Shown here piece by piece: positions 11,341 to 23,214 of a stretch of 64,000 bases of DNA (within the stretch, counting starts at the first letter, position 1; each line of letters opens with the position of its first letter). Below the pieces are notes generated by a model, which saw nothing but the letters and a program-made list of their open reading frames with translations, was not told the DNA's origin and ran no database searches. This stretch comes from Gymnopus androsaceus JB14 (lineage: Eukaryota; Basidiomycota; Agaricomycetes; Agaricales; Omphalotaceae). A program made the position numbers and the translations under genes. The stretch covers positions 49,135 to 113,134 of the forward strand of contig ML769518.1 in NCBI GenBank assembly GCA_009733575.1, in the 5' to 3' direction.

Positions 11341-14300
11341 TTAAAAACCTGCATCTATCCAATAACTAACCCATTTCTTGACAATTGTATCATCGAGAGG
11401 CTGGAGGGTCCTCATCTTTTTGCTCAACTTCTCAACATTCGTGGTTCGTAGCGACGTTAGGCCCGCACTTTCGAAAGTGCTTTGGCCGGAGTTTCTGAGA
11501 GTATCGTCGACATTGGATTGAAGCCGGTAGAAATCGATCAGCTTCACAGCAGGCTGAAAAAAAGAAGAGTGAGGATACGCTACATTTCCCAAAACGTTAC
11601 ACTCACAATGTTTGTTGTGTTCTTCTCCGTCGGATTTCTTGCATGCCGTTCCACAGCGTCGACCCACTCGTGATAAGGGACAAGTGGGAGCGAGTCAGAA
11701 GAAAGGTGCTTCTCTTGAATGAGAGCACTTCTAATGCTCTCGTAAACGGAAGTCCATGACACCGGTTTCGGGTGTACAACGTTCACAGCTATGGGAACTG
11801 ACTCGCGATTGAACCCAACATCGAGCAAAGCACTGCAAACTGCGTCCATTGGTATCCATGAGACAACCTTTTGCGCATGGTAAGTATTTCATAGTAAATC
11901 TGGAGTTGAAGAAAGATGTGCACGTACCCCAACAGCATCCGGAAGCGTACCAATGCTAATGCTAGATCGGACAATGATTGGAACCCAGTCACTTGTTGCC
12001 CAAGCACCGTTTGGGGCCCCGCCGGTAAGTTGACCAAGACGGAACGATGTCGCTTCGAGTCCACTCTTCGCCAGTATCTATATAAATCGGTCAGAATATT
12101 CTTACATGAATTTCAGAAAATGCACGTACCCGTTCGGTAACATATTTACTCTCGCCGTAGCCTCCCCCAACCGCATATTTTGCATCCATCACAACTTCCT
12201 CGGGGTATAGTCCTTGCGTTTTGGCATCCCACGACTGTGTTGACGCTATCGATGAAGTGAACAAGAATCGTATAGAGGATGAATGGCGACTGGACCGAGC
12301 TAGATCGATGAGGACCCGGGAACCTTTAACATGCGACTCGAAAGATGCTAGCGAGAGGTTGAAATCAAGTCTCCAAGCATTGTGAATAATCATAGTCAAG
12401 TTTTGGCGGAGCTGTGAAATTAGTGAGTTGGAATAAAGAAATTGAGTATAGTCGTAAATGGTGCTTACCTCCTTCAAAGTGTCCTCAGGCAGGCTGAGAT
12501 CTTCATGCGATGTTTCGCCGGATAAATATACCAACTTGGGAGATGACAAAAGAGAAATATCGAGAGCCTTGTCCTGGAACCGAGCGCGATGTCTCTCGTA
12601 CATTGTTGCTTTAGTAGAGGGTCGATTGAGAGTGTACACACGAGCTACAGAGTTGTTCAGCAGCAACGACTGTAGCAGCTGAGCTCCCAGATTCCCGGTT
12701 GAACCTGTTAGCAGAATGTAGTGCTGCGTCGGATCTATTTGGATGGGTTCTGGAAGAGAAGCGTCTAGACCTTGCGAGTACTTGGAGATCATCTCTTCCA
12801 TAGATTCTTCGTGCGTCTTCGATACATTCGGAGCGCCGGTAGATCCATCGACTAGTTTCGCAAGGACGTCTACAAGCATTCCAATTGTGGGATAACTATA
12901 GACGATGCCTTGAGTGATTGTAGCTGCAAGAGCAGCAGAGTCTGATTTCCGAAGAGCGCCAACCAAACGAAGACGAAGGATGGTAGCAGAGAGACTGTGG
13001 ATGATTATTAGTGAGGTGGTCAGCATTAATGGCTCAAAAAAACATACCTGTCGAAGCCATGCTCGAATAGATCTTCAGTGATACCGGGAGCTTCCGTTGA
13101 AAGGATGTCCGAGATTTGACCAATAAGCCAGGACTGGAGATCCGCTACTTCCCAGCTTTTAGGGGGTTCGACAAAATCGCTTCCAGAGTTTGATTCGACA
13201 GTTTCATATCTGTAAACAGAATGAGAATCGAGTCGACAGATGTAATGTGCATTCGACTTACAACTTGTCAATTTCAGGGCCATACAGTGTCAGGGCTGCT
13301 TTTCTGGCCACAGTACCTTTGCCCACGCGAGGAAGAGGTTTTTCGGGATCGACAATAAGGATCATCTCCTTGAAGATTCTACTAAACGCAGGTGCAACTT
13401 TATTGGCTTCTTCGATCGTGGGCCTTGAGACAGAATTTTGTTCAATGTAAAATCGACACGATATAACCAAGCTCCCTTACCAGATCAGATTCCTGAATTT
13501 ACTAACTTGAGCGCTATCGTTTACATCGACTTGATAGGCCGGTAAAGGTTCAAGGAGAATTCCTGGCTGGTCTCGCTGCCTGCCGAAAATAATCGCTCCG
13601 CTGACGCTATAAGCGATGAACTCGAGGATAAGAAGAAGCATTCGGGAGAGAAAGAAAATCTCTTACATGGGATCAGCCGTGATGATGGCCTCCATTGGCG
13701 CGGGAACGGTTTTTTCACCACTCGAGTGTATAATCACGTCGTCGATTCGACCAACACTATAAGGAGTGAGAAACATAAAGATTATAACAAGGAACGTAAG
13801 GCGCTCACATTTTCCACAGGTTGGGAATGGTCGGATGAGGCTCGAACAAATCTGAGGTTGAATAACCAGGGACGTCCGGGAGAGTTCTCGATAGCAACAT
13901 GATGCGTCTCAGTAAGTCTATCGACAACACGGTCAGTCGAGATTTACTGTTTAATGGTCAATGGACTTACCAAAAATTGAGCCTCGTATGTTGCCATCTG
14001 CTTGAGTCCACCCAGCGAATATTGGTCCCTTCCACGAACTCGAAATATTGCCATGTCTCGGTGTCTATTCGCAATTTAGTAACACCACCAAATTCTGTCC
14101 CGCCGTATCCAGATGCAATGATGACTCCTCGGGAGATGAGTGATTCAGCAATTCGGGGAGGAAGAGGTCCTCCACCGTAGGACTACACGGGAAACAGTCT
14201 CAAGAACACGAATGGCGTATGGATCGAAAAAGACTCACCAAGAAGCGGAGCGTTCGTAGAAATTCTATGGCATCCTCAGACTGCGACCAGCTGTGGAAAA

Positions 14301-15303
14301 GCGTCGGGAATGACAACATTGACGAAGGTTTCAAGACTTTGGCAGCCTCCAGAACATTCTCCGCTGTTCCTAAGATTGGTACAGCATCTGGCCTTGTCAC
14401 AGTAGGTGCAAATACTGCAGTCGTGATAAGTCCGTACAGAGGTACGAGTACTTGGTAACAGAAACCTATCATATGGAAGGTCGGAAGACCTATAGCACCA
14501 TTTAACGGTTTTTCGGAAATAACTTCGCGTATTTTGGGTATGGACACTTTGAGACATGAGCACATAGCTTGTGAAGGAAATAGTATCACTCACTCAGCGC
14601 GGCGTCATCTTTGAGAATTTGGTGAGTCAATAGTATCGGTTTCGGGAGTCCAGTCGATCCTGAGGAGTGTAGGTAAATGCCTTTGTCCGAATCTTTGGGT
14701 GAAAACGTTGCGCTAATGGGAGTAAAAGGGTCCTCTGTCGTCTCTTTTCCAAGATGGGGATACGCGTCGTGTAACGTAGGTGCTTCTTCGATGCTCAATA
14801 CATAAGTTGGATCGAACATTTCAAGTTCTGCTTTGAGACCATCAATGACGCCCTGCAGAGTGGTTTGTGTCATAATTATTCTATGCGCGGAGGTTTTTCG
14901 AATGAGATGGAGAAGGGCACTTGGAGAGTTCCGGGGGGAAATAGGGAACGGCTAAATAAGATTAGCGTTAGAATCATGGACAGTAGAATACCAGTGAGCA
15001 GCTCACCACTAAGCCGGCTTTCATGATACCAACGATTAAAGCAGAATATACTATAGCATCTAGGTTGGCGACGATTGCAATGATATCGCCGGGCTGAGAA
15101 TCGCCACGAATAGCGTTTCCGATACGATGAGCTGCACGAACGTATTCGAGCATCCTAATTTCGACGGTTCTAGTAGAACCGGATTCGGCATAAGCAAAAA
15201 TAGGAAAATTGGGGTTATGCTCGAGATTGAAGTCGAGGAGATCAGGCAAATTCAACTGCGACTTCCCGAGAGCGGGGAGGATTGCGGTAATAGTGGAAGA
15301 CAT
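11341..15303 (-). CDS. NRPS-like adenylate-forming reductase (A-T-R)
   Basis: Activates a carboxylic acid with ATP, holds it on a phosphopantetheine arm and reduces it with NADPH to an aldehyde or alcohol. The adenylation domain starts at 15303. It shows LHSSGSTGLPKPI (ATP loop), SGYGGTEFGG, and TSDLF followed by VGRIDDVIIHSSGEKTVP. The carrier domain carries GFDSL, with the serine codon completed across the intron near 13035. The reductase domain has LLTGSTGNLGAQLL (nucleotide binding) and YGESKYVTER (Tyr-Lys pair). All exons join in frame through GT-AG introns; the stop is at 11341. There is no condensation or thioesterase domain, matching the fungal carboxylic acid reductase architecture rather than a true NRPS. 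Substrate is unknown. Its tail is duplicated as the pseudogene at 1755-2879. Confidence 0.92.
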
Positions 15304-15395
15304 TTCTGAGAAGAGGAGGTTGAGTTTTGTGTTTCTGAGAGAGATCTAGTTGTTACTGTGTGATTGTTAGCAAAGAAGGCTTCAGTGCAGCCCGA

Positions 15396-15402
15396 TTTTA
15401 TA
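15396..15402 (-). promoter_or_regulatory. TATA box upstream of the reductase
   Basis: The minus strand reads TATAAAA about 95 bases upstream of the reductase start codon. No other core element was identified. Confidence 0.45.
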
Positions 15403-15409
15403 CCAGTCC

Positions 15410-16112
15410 CAATAGTCCGACCCTCCTACGGGCACGAACGCTCGATTTGATGGTGACATAGTTCCACAGACGAGAGTCAGAAGAGAAGGTACGGTCTGAT
15501 CGTATAGGACGGAGTTTAGCCCAAATCAAGCCCAAATACAATCGGGTTGAATCATCAGCATATTCTAATAAACATGTTATTTAGAAACAAACTTGTGGAC
15601 GCAGAGAAACTTTTACCAGACCTTTTGAGCCTGGTTTATCCAGCGAGGCCAAAGCTGAACGAGCTACATGGGTAGGATAATCTGAGTGGATGAACCGATC
15701 ATCAGCGGCCAGAAAAAAGGAGATGACACTAGAACATACTGTAAATAATCACGCATGATATCAAACATTCAATACATTTCAAGCCAAAAGTTGATATGCC
15801 TACTCGACAGTCAGTTTAAAACCATGATGATCTCGGTCAAGGTCCAAATGCCTGGGATAAAGCAGCGTCATATCTTCCATTCGGAACGGCTAGAGCAATA
15901 AAAGCACACCAATAGAGGAAGGAAGGAAGTCTCAGGATGAGGACTCTCTTTTGCGTGTGCCGCCTGCTGCTGCGCGTGATCTCGTTCATTTTGGCAAATA
16001 TATCGAGCCCGGAGTATGCAGCCACCCGAATGCCGCAATGGTGAACTTGAAATGGTTGACACAGACATGAAGAAGTAGTATCCATCAAGTGTTTGAAGAG
16101 TTGATACAGGTA
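15410..16112. other. Intergenic, no gene seen
   Basis: Region upstream of the reductase promoter. Short minus-strand ORFs near 15837-16088 lack recognisable features. Confidence 0.4.
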
Positions 16113-16645
16113 TGAATACTAGTCGAATACCAATAAAGCCGTCCCTGTACGTCGTTTGCTCGAGTCAACAAACGCAATAAATAGTCAAATAACGAAATGA
16201 AACTCACCTCACAAGTCCTCCGAATTTACCGAATCTATAAGCTTCCTTTTTCCCCAACACTCAGAGTCAATGATACCTCTCCCTTCTCTCCATCGCTTCA
16301 TTAGAAAGACCACACAGAAGATGCTCTAGCCAGCCACGATGCCGTTTCTAAGAAAGTTAATCCTCCATCGATAACCGTTAATACAGACGCACTGTTCTAA
16401 CAGTTTGCATAAACACACCTAAGTAAGATAAGAACTTTAGCTTGCGGCTATTATGGTTCGAGAAGCCTTGTCAATCCTTCCTAAATTTCGTCCATGAAGA
16501 ATTATGTGCTTGCGGGTTGGCTCGATATTCGCTTTCGCACTTGCGGGATTTCTGAGGAATTCAAAGGCGAGGTCACATCACGGTGCAGAACAAACCAAAC
16601 GAGTGGCTACGATCGGACCGGAGGACCGGGGATGTCAAAGCGTCC
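16113..16645. repeat. Diverged segmental repeat, copy 2
   Basis: Partner of 5581-6165. It shares the AATACTAGTCGAATACC start, the CACCTAAGTAAGATAAGAAC segment and the GACCGGAGGACCGGG end. It is located upstream of the intact reductase. Confidence 0.7.
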
Positions 16646-16828
16646 GATATTGCGCGTCGTTCCTCGTTCGGAGATCTAGTACAGTGTCCAAGCGCAGGAA
16701 AAAGCGTCTTATTATTATGATTATTTTGCTCCAATGAACCTAACACATTGACGAACAGCATGTCTGACATACTTACTGGGTAGCTACTAGGAACGCTCAT
16801 GAGCCATTAAAAGTTTTTAATCCCCCTG

Positions 16829-16997
16829 CATCAGCAGAACCTGGGTGATCCCACAGCAAGGTCCCCCTCTGTACAGAACTGGACAGCTCTGTGGCTTCTG
16901 TGGATTGTATTGGGGCTTCTGTACAGTGCTGTACAGCAACCCACAGCAACCCACAGCAATCCACAGCAATCCACAGTTCACCCAGGTTTTGCTGATG
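16829..16997. mobile_element. CATCAG-family palindromic element (CCACAGCAA word type)
   Basis: Ends are CATCAGCAGAACCTGGGTGA and its inverse, TCACCCAGGTTTTGCTGATG, flanked by TG on both sides as a 2-bp duplication. The interior is an imperfect hairpin made of CCACAGCAA and its complement. It is 169 bp and has no coding capacity. Confidence 0.88.
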
Positions 16998-17585
16998 TGG
17001 TTCCACTGCTTTTTGGAGGGCAGAGTCCTGCTGAGAGAACTTACCAAGCAGTTCATGAATGGAAAACGCATCCGTTCCTATAGCCTCTCATAACTAGGCG
17101 CTGGAATAATAGCACTTTTGACGCTTGTTTGACACACCCTACAGCCAAGATTACTTGTGCTGCCTTGAAGCTTAAAACCCAAGTGCATGAACTATCTAAT
17201 ATAGCAACACTCATTCCGATTTTAGCCTATTAATATTTTGGAGGAGAACGGTGATGTCTGTGGATATGGGTCATCAATCAAGTTCTAAGGTACTTAGGCA
17301 TTCACAGATGTGAGATATGGGCCCTCAACCCCCTCAAGTTCCCCACCCTCAAAGTAAACTCTGTGTTACTAGTAACTGGATGCTCTACTGGAGGAATTGG
17401 CACGGCACTGTAACAATGAATTTCCTTGCACAAACACCTAGCTCATATTCTTACTCCAGAAAAGAGTTTGTTGCTAAAAGTTGCAAAGTTTATGCTACCG
17501 CTCGTAATCTCACCAAGATGGAAGGCTTTAGCCACCCTATAATTGAGAATCTTCCTCTGGACGTGGCAAGTGACAAGTGACGATA
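16998..17585. other. Intergenic, no gene seen
   Basis: No ORF or repeat that I could support, apart from generic AT-rich sequence. Confidence 0.4.
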
Positions 17586-18138
17586 TAGCTGGGAAGGAAG
17601 GCAGGATAGGCATGTAACAAATTCCCATTCTTTCCTGTGTCTTGTGCTTACTTTTACTGGCACTGATTTTAGATATTCTCGTCAATGATGCAGGGTCGGT
17701 GCCCCAGGTTTGGTCTCTTCTGTTCATATTTGGGCTGGGATAAATGATATAATGCCCAAACGTGCATCCTTGGATCAAAGCATGGAAACAGTTCAGCAAG
17801 AAGCCTCTTTTTCAAAGTAGGATCCATTGTAGGCAATATGTGCTTACAGTCAATATCATTATATTGACAAAGAATCTTGGTACCAACATTTGTGTTTCAA
17901 TAGCCCATCCCATGGAACAGCTTATAACTTGGTAACAAAGGCTGCAATACATATGATTAGCAAAGTGTTTAGCATGGAATGCTGACCTTTCAACATCCAG
18001 GTCATGATCGTAGTTCCCAGTGGCGTTAGGTTAGATTGGCCAGAACTTTCTGAAATCATTTGCTCATGAACTATCCTACTAGGTCAACCATCTTGCAACA
18101 TATGTTGGCGAACTTCAGCCTACCCGCGGACTTGGGAT
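17586..18138. repeat. Dispersed ~1 kb repeat unit, copy 1 (partial)
   Basis: Starts at GCTGGGAAGGAAGGCAGGAT and matches 21273-21830 with frequent indels. It ends near CCGCGGACTTG, where the other copy continues into CTTTTACTCAGAGTTC. Confidence 0.75.
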
Positions 18139-18289
18139 AATTCTATTAACCAACCCCGCTGCTCGAACACAATCCTGCTACAACCCTCCTTCAATGAGTT
18201 GCCTCTGGCTAGTGCAATAGGCGGAGCCCTCCACAGAGCCCCGCCAAGAATGTCACAAGCAACAAATTAAATGAATTTATTTTAAAGAG

Positions 18290-18368
18290 GCTATATAGAC
18301 TTGAGGACTTTCCTCAGAAATGTGGCGAATTTGAAATATCCTTTTCAAGAATGTCAGATGACTTTACC
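18290..18368. repeat. Inverted repeat arm, left
   Basis: CTATATAG...GACTTTCCTCAGAAATGTGG...GTCAGATGAC is inverted at 20146-20226 with about 85-90% identity. The pair encloses the zinc-finger ORF at 19180-19722. No target duplication is visible just outside the arms. Confidence 0.65.
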
Positions 18369-18488
18369 TTTGCCGGCCGTCGGATTGCTCCACTTATGAG
18401 TCATTCAATGCTAAGCGCTTGTGGTAATAAGTCTTGACAAGTAATAAAATCCCTAATAGACAAATCTACAATACAACATCATGAATAG

Positions 18489-19166
18489 TTAATGGTGAAC
18501 AAAAGAATGAAGGCCAATGAAACAACGGAGCAGTAATATGTGTGGAATTGCAATGTCAAGTCGCAGGACTGTACATACAAGATCCAAAGTGACTAGATCT
18601 TCCTTGGACAGAGCTTTCCAAAGGTTGTAATGGAGAAAGAACACATCGGGATTCCAATCTTCCCCAAACTCCATCTCGAAGCGTCGTTGTGGAGAAAGCA
18701 AAGATGATTCATTGTCAAAGATATGGCTGAATGCAGCTGAAATATGTGCAACAGTCAGACCCAAAGGCCAAGTGGATGCTGGGAGGGAAGATGGAGATGG
18801 CTGAGATGAAGGAGCTGAAGATGAAGGCAAAGGGGATGATGTCCTTGGAGAAAAGGATGGTATGGATGGAGATGAAGAGGGAGAGGGAGAGATTTTTGAG
18901 TTGCAACGCCAGGGCATATCCCAATCTGGTTCATCTGCTTCAAGTTCCTCGAGGGTACAGTCAATTAGAGCTAGTTGTAGAGGAATTTGAGTACAAGGCG
19001 TTATACGGATCATGTTGTTGTGCGTGATGACATTGAGGTGTCCAGTATGCGAGCTATGCCATGCACATATGAAAATGTTGCGAGAGAGGTGTTTCAGAAT
19101 TAACAAGACTGTCATTGTCGTTGTCATCCGAGTCATCAGAATCACCTTCTGCATAGGCATTACCAT
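18489..19166 (-). CDS. Hypothetical Ser/Pro-rich ORF, possibly a transposon exon
   Basis: A 225-residue open frame with a Ser/Pro-rich low-complexity centre (about residues 90-125), then a more ordered tail. It lies just downstream of the zinc-finger ORF on the same strand and inside the same inverted repeats, so it may be a further exon or decayed portion of that element. I do not recognise the family. The first part may be out of frame with any real start. Confidence 0.3.
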   Translation of the reverse strand: MVMPMQKVILMTRMTTTMTVLLILKHLSRNIFICAWHSSHTGHLNVITHNNMIRITPCTQIPLQLALIDCTLEELEADEPDWDMPWRCNSKISPSPSSSPSIPSFSPRTSSPLPSSSAPSSQPSPSSLPASTWPLGLTVAHISAAFSHIFDNESSLLSPQRRFEMEFGEDWNPDVFFLHYNLWKALSKEDLVTLDLVCTVLRLDIAIPHILLLRCFIGLHSFVHH

Positions 19167-19179
19167 GAAGATGTTTGAG

Positions 19180-19722
19180 CTAGAGGCTGCATTTCAGAAA
19201 CAAACATTCAGCGCACAAAAGAAAAATACGCACAATATTATTGGAAGAAACTCCGGACCTCAAAAACCCAGCTATCAACTCCCGCATCTCCTTCGATATG
19301 CATGTAAATCGTAGATTGGCGTTTCCGATTTCGTGATTGTGTGATTCGTTGTATTTCCCAACAACGGTTTTTGTATTGAGGTAGGATTTAATGGTGAGCG
19401 AGCATTTGCAGCCTGTGCGCTTTGCTGGAACCTTTTGCTGCCAATGGGAGTTCTTCTTTGTATACGCTGCTGTGCCTCCAGTAGCACCTCGAGAGCAGAC
19501 ATAATAAACTGTTTCATCAAAACAGTCGCCATCCCAAATTCTTCTGTTCTCCAAAAATTCGATGGTTTTCTTCTGCTCTTCCTCTCTCCAAGCTGTGAAG
19601 TCTTCCTTGCTTGCCCATTGCAGACTAAAGTGCCCAGACAGCATGTTGGCTTTGAACGTGCCAGGGCGAGGCTTAGGAGATTGAGATGGAAGAGATGGCA
19701 GTGAAAGAGATGGCGGAGGCAA
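19180..19722 (-). pseudogene. Zinc-finger N-terminal part of a FAR1/MULE-like transposase
   Basis: The 180-residue frame has a Ser/Pro-rich lead, then a block with VYYVCSRG, GCKCSL, an invariant-looking VGKY and ESHNHEIG. This gives a Cys...Cys-x-Cys...His-x-His zinc-binding layout, followed by a helix-forming EMRELIAGFLRSGVSSNNI. That order resembles the WRKY/FLYWCH-type DNA-binding domain that precedes the catalytic domain in MULE-type transposases. No catalytic DDE portion follows, so this is probably a truncated element or a non-autonomous derivative. A domesticated DNA-binding protein is an alternative that I cannot exclude. Confidence 0.5.
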
Positions 19723-20145
19723 AGGTTCTGGAATGGGTAATTGCCAGAAGAAGTAGAGGTAGGTGAGTCAATTGGAGGAGGCGGGATGGATGTCTGAAAG
19801 TTAAGGAGCATGCTTTTTGGTACTTCTGGAAGATGCATGGGGCCGTCATCATCATTGCGGTTTTTGTGGGTGTCATTATAAGTGTTTATGTTGTGAGTGA
19901 GGGTGAGCTCAGCTTCATGCTTCGTGAGGAGAAAGGAATGTTGTAATTGGGGTTCAAAGAGGGATTGGAAAGGTACAGATTCGAAGGTAACCTTAGGATA
20001 AGGCTAACCCGCTCTAGGCATTATAAAAGAGTAATCATACAGGAATGAGTGTGGCACAGGAAACGCGAGCGAGGTAGGTGATGTGACAACATTCAAGTTG
20101 AACCTTGAAAGCGCTTAGAGTGTCAGTTGGACTGTTGGACCACAG

Positions 20146-20226
20146 GGTAAGTCATCTGACATTCTTGAAAAGGATATTTCAAATTCACCACGTTTCTGAG
20201 GAAAGTCAAAAGTGGCTATATAGTTA
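20146..20226. repeat. Inverted repeat arm, right
   Basis: Inverse partner of 18290-18368. In the minus-strand ORF at 20115-20408 it would encode part of a protein, so it may be an inverted copy of coding sequence rather than a transposon terminus. Confidence 0.6.
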
Positions 20227-20530
20227 GTTGCTTGAGTAACATTGGAGGCAGGAGTAACTTCTTGAGGCAGTGGTGACTGTGACTGTAATTGTAAAAGTCT
20301 CGGTAGCACTACTGAAGCAGAGACAAGATTAACGCATGCATTGGAAAAGAAGCCGCATGCATACCTTCTTCTGCCTCTCCTCAACACAGGCATAATATTG
20401 CATAGCACCTTTCAGTGTAAGTTCACCCATGAGATTGAAAGTGGCTTGGGAAGAGGAATCATCTGGAATGTTGTTGCTGCTGTGTTCAGTATGTAGAGGT
20501 GAGCATGAGCATTGGGCTGCCGCACAGGGC

Positions 20531-20884
20531 ACAGAAATGCGAGTATCAGACAGTATATAAGGTGAAATTATTGATGAATAATGTACGGAAAAGACAGAGA
20601 GAGCTCAATGAATGAGCACTTGCAGCGACGATAATGGGTGCGGAAGCAAAGATGCAAGATCGTTTGCTTGTCTCATGGCATACGGCATCTGACACATGTG
20701 CTGGGAAAGAGATATAACACATACAGTACTAAATTTGGATTTTCTAATTCACCGGACATCAGTCACATCACTCTGAGCCTCCACCGCCTCAGAACTTAAT
20801 GAAAAAAGTCTGTAGGCTGGGTTGTTATGATTTGTGTCAAAATGAGGGATTGTGTTCAGGCAGCAGGGTTGATCAATAGAATTA
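20531..20884. other. Intergenic, no gene seen
   Basis: No recognisable ORF, hairpin or repeat. Confidence 0.35.
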
Positions 20885-21272
20885 TCCGTGGACTCGCTTT
20901 ACTCAGAGTTCTTACCAAACATTATGAAACGAATCAATGTTTCTCAGACCAAGAATAGTATGCCAACTGCGACCTTTGCAAAGGTTGTACTTAGTCTCAA
21001 AATCCTTGAGCAAGAGGCCTCCTCAACGCTTCCCTGCCGGAGGAAATTCAACTATTTTCGCTATTTTCAGATGGCTCCCGAGGGTTTTAGTGCTGGGGTA
21101 ATTGTGAAGGATGTATTCAAAGAAGATGTAATGAGTCTGTATAAGTGTATGTGTGCCTGATATTGTACCCCTACTGTGTACTACCATAGGATTTCGTGAG
21201 ATTGATGAACCTTTTCTTTCATGCGATCCTCCCAGCAATACTGTTTCCAGCCTTAACCGTTCGGCTTCGATA
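20885..21272. repeat. Dispersed ~1 kb repeat, 3' part (copy 2)
   Basis: Begins at GTGGACTCGCTTTACTCAGAGTTC and runs to CCCAGCAATACTGTTT. It matches 21820-22013 and 22376-22496 of the next copy, and its tail recurs at about 23206-23260. The ORF at 20888-21160 is not recognised. Confidence 0.7.
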
Positions 21273-22496
21273 TGCTGGGAAGGAAGGCAGGATAAGGCAT
21301 GTAACAAATTCCCATTCTTTACTGTGTCTTTGTGCTTACTTTTACTTGCACTGATTTTAGATATTCGTCATAATGCAGGGTCGAGTGGCCCATGTTTGGG
21401 TCTCTTCTGTTCATTATTTGGGCTGGGATAAATGAGTTTAAGTGATAAAGGTGCACTCTGGATCAAAGCTGGATAACATGCAGCAAAATGCCTCTTTTTC
21501 ATGTTAGGTTCCTCGTGGTGATACATGCTTACAGTCAATATCATGTATTTTACAAAGAATTGTGTCCAACATTTGTTGTTTCAATGGCCCATCCGTGGAC
21601 AAGCTTATACTTGGTGGCGAAGGCTGCAATATCATAAGGATTAGGTGAAAGTGTTTTAGCATGGAATGCTGACCTTTCAATTATCCAGGTCATGAATGTA
21701 GTTCCCGGTGGTTGTTTAGGTTAGATTGGCCGAACTTTCTGAAAAATCAATTCTCATGACATCCTACATGAGGTCAACACATCTCGCAACATATAGTTGC
21801 AAACTTCAGCCCTACCTGTGGACTTGCTTTTACTCAGAGTTCTTACCAAACATTATGACACATTCAATGTTTCTCAGACCAAGAATAGTATGCCACTGCG
21901 GCCTTTGCAAAGGCTTGTCTCAAAAGCCTTGAGGAAGAGGCTCCTCAACGCTTCTTCCATGGGAGGAAATTCAACTATATTTGCTATTTTCAGGTGGCTC
22001 CCGAGGGTTTTGTTGTTGGAATATCAAGGTAATATATTCTTATCAAACTATACATGGAACACTTTCTCATAGTCTCCACTTGTTTGTATCACCATCCCAT
22101 GCACTCCACTATTATTGTCTCGCAGACTCCATTTAGTCTCTCACTGTATCCACTTGCTCTCTTGTAGTACCCACTTTACCGTATGGACAGTAGCCACAAG
22201 TATTCACGCAGTAGCCACCTGCCTGATATATTGTTTGTACTTAGGACTGTATATAAGCTTAGGTACCATACCCTGTAATAACACCGTCATCCCCCATCAA
22301 TCTGTGTGATTGTACTACTAAGTCCTGTGTAGACTTACTGCTGCTACTTCCTGGCTTAGGAATATAACTCTAATATTAGTGCTGGGGTAATTGTGGAGGA
22401 TGTATTCAAAGAAGATGTAATGAGTCTGTATAAGTGTATGTGTGCCTGATATTGTACCCCCACTGTGTACTACCATAGGATCTTGTGAGATTTATG
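21273..22496. repeat. Dispersed ~1 kb repeat, copy 3, split by a solo LTR
   Basis: Tandem next unit. Its first part matches 17586-18138 and its second part matches 20885-21190. The 362-bp solo LTR at 22014-22375 interrupts it. The uninterrupted sibling at about 21085 provides the empty site. Confidence 0.75.
22014..22375 (+). mobile_element. Solo LTR, 362 bp family
   Basis: TGTTGGAATATC...CTCTAATA, the same length and sequence family as 50548-50909. The right flank is TTAGT and the left flank is TTTGT. The unoccupied repeat copy has TTAGT, so a 5-bp duplication with one later change fits. It contains a TATATAAGC promoter-like segment near 22251. No internal coding sequence remains, as expected after LTR-LTR recombination. 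Confidence 0.85.
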
Positions 22497-22505
22497 AACC
22501 TTTCT

Positions 22506-23205
22506 ATGATGTTAATTTTCACGGAAAATTCTACTCCTACTCAATTTCCTACTTTCTCAGCTTATTCTTACATCAAAATGTACTCTGTTGGTGTGAATCT
22601 ACTCAGTTTTTGTGAAAGTACTCTAAATTTTGTATTTCCATTGCAATATACCAATTTTACTGAGCCTTCTAATTAGTTTTACAATGTTGCAACACTGAGG
22701 CTAGGATTTTTGGTGTTGGCCGGGACTTGGTGGCGGAAATGGAGTGCCCATGGGCACTCTCATTACCAACACTCTCTTGTGGGTTTTGAATTATTGAATG
22801 ATTTCCTCTTCCCCTGAGTCAGTGTGCTAGTGACTTGCGAGCTAGAAAAGAGTTCAAAGAATTATTCAATGGGCACACCTTCAGGAAATACGCTCACATT
22901 GGGCTGGCACTCACTGGAACAATATCAGCTAGGAGATGGTATGTATGGTGCAATGCGCGACGCACTGACGCGGAGTGTCATATATGTCACAAGTGCTCAT
23001 AATATCTTGGGGGCAGGACAGGGGTGGGAGCACCAGATGCCCCTCATTCCAGAGATTTCCTCCGAAAAAGGACTTCTAGCTGACTTTTAGAGTAGGGATG
23101 TATTGTAGAAATGTCAGCGGAGTAGGTAGACAGAGTAGGATGTATAGTAAATGGAGTACGCTCCATCAAAGTAATGGGCAGAATATTCCGTGAAATCTAC
23201 CGTCA
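22506..23205. mobile_element. MULE-like non-autonomous element, 700 bp
   Basis: Flanked by perfect 9-bp direct repeats AACCTTTCT (22497-22505 and 23206-23214). Ends form an imperfect inverted repeat of about 26 bp around TTTCACGGAA...TTCCGTGAAA. Nine-base target duplications are characteristic of Mutator-like elements. The internal ORF at 22824-23090 is unrecognised. Confidence 0.8.
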
Positions 23206-23214
23206 AACCTTTCT

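Noticed and set aside
18290..20226. Complete MULE transposon
   Set aside because: Inverted arms are present, but no 9-bp duplication lies outside them and no catalytic domain is inside, so completeness is not supported.
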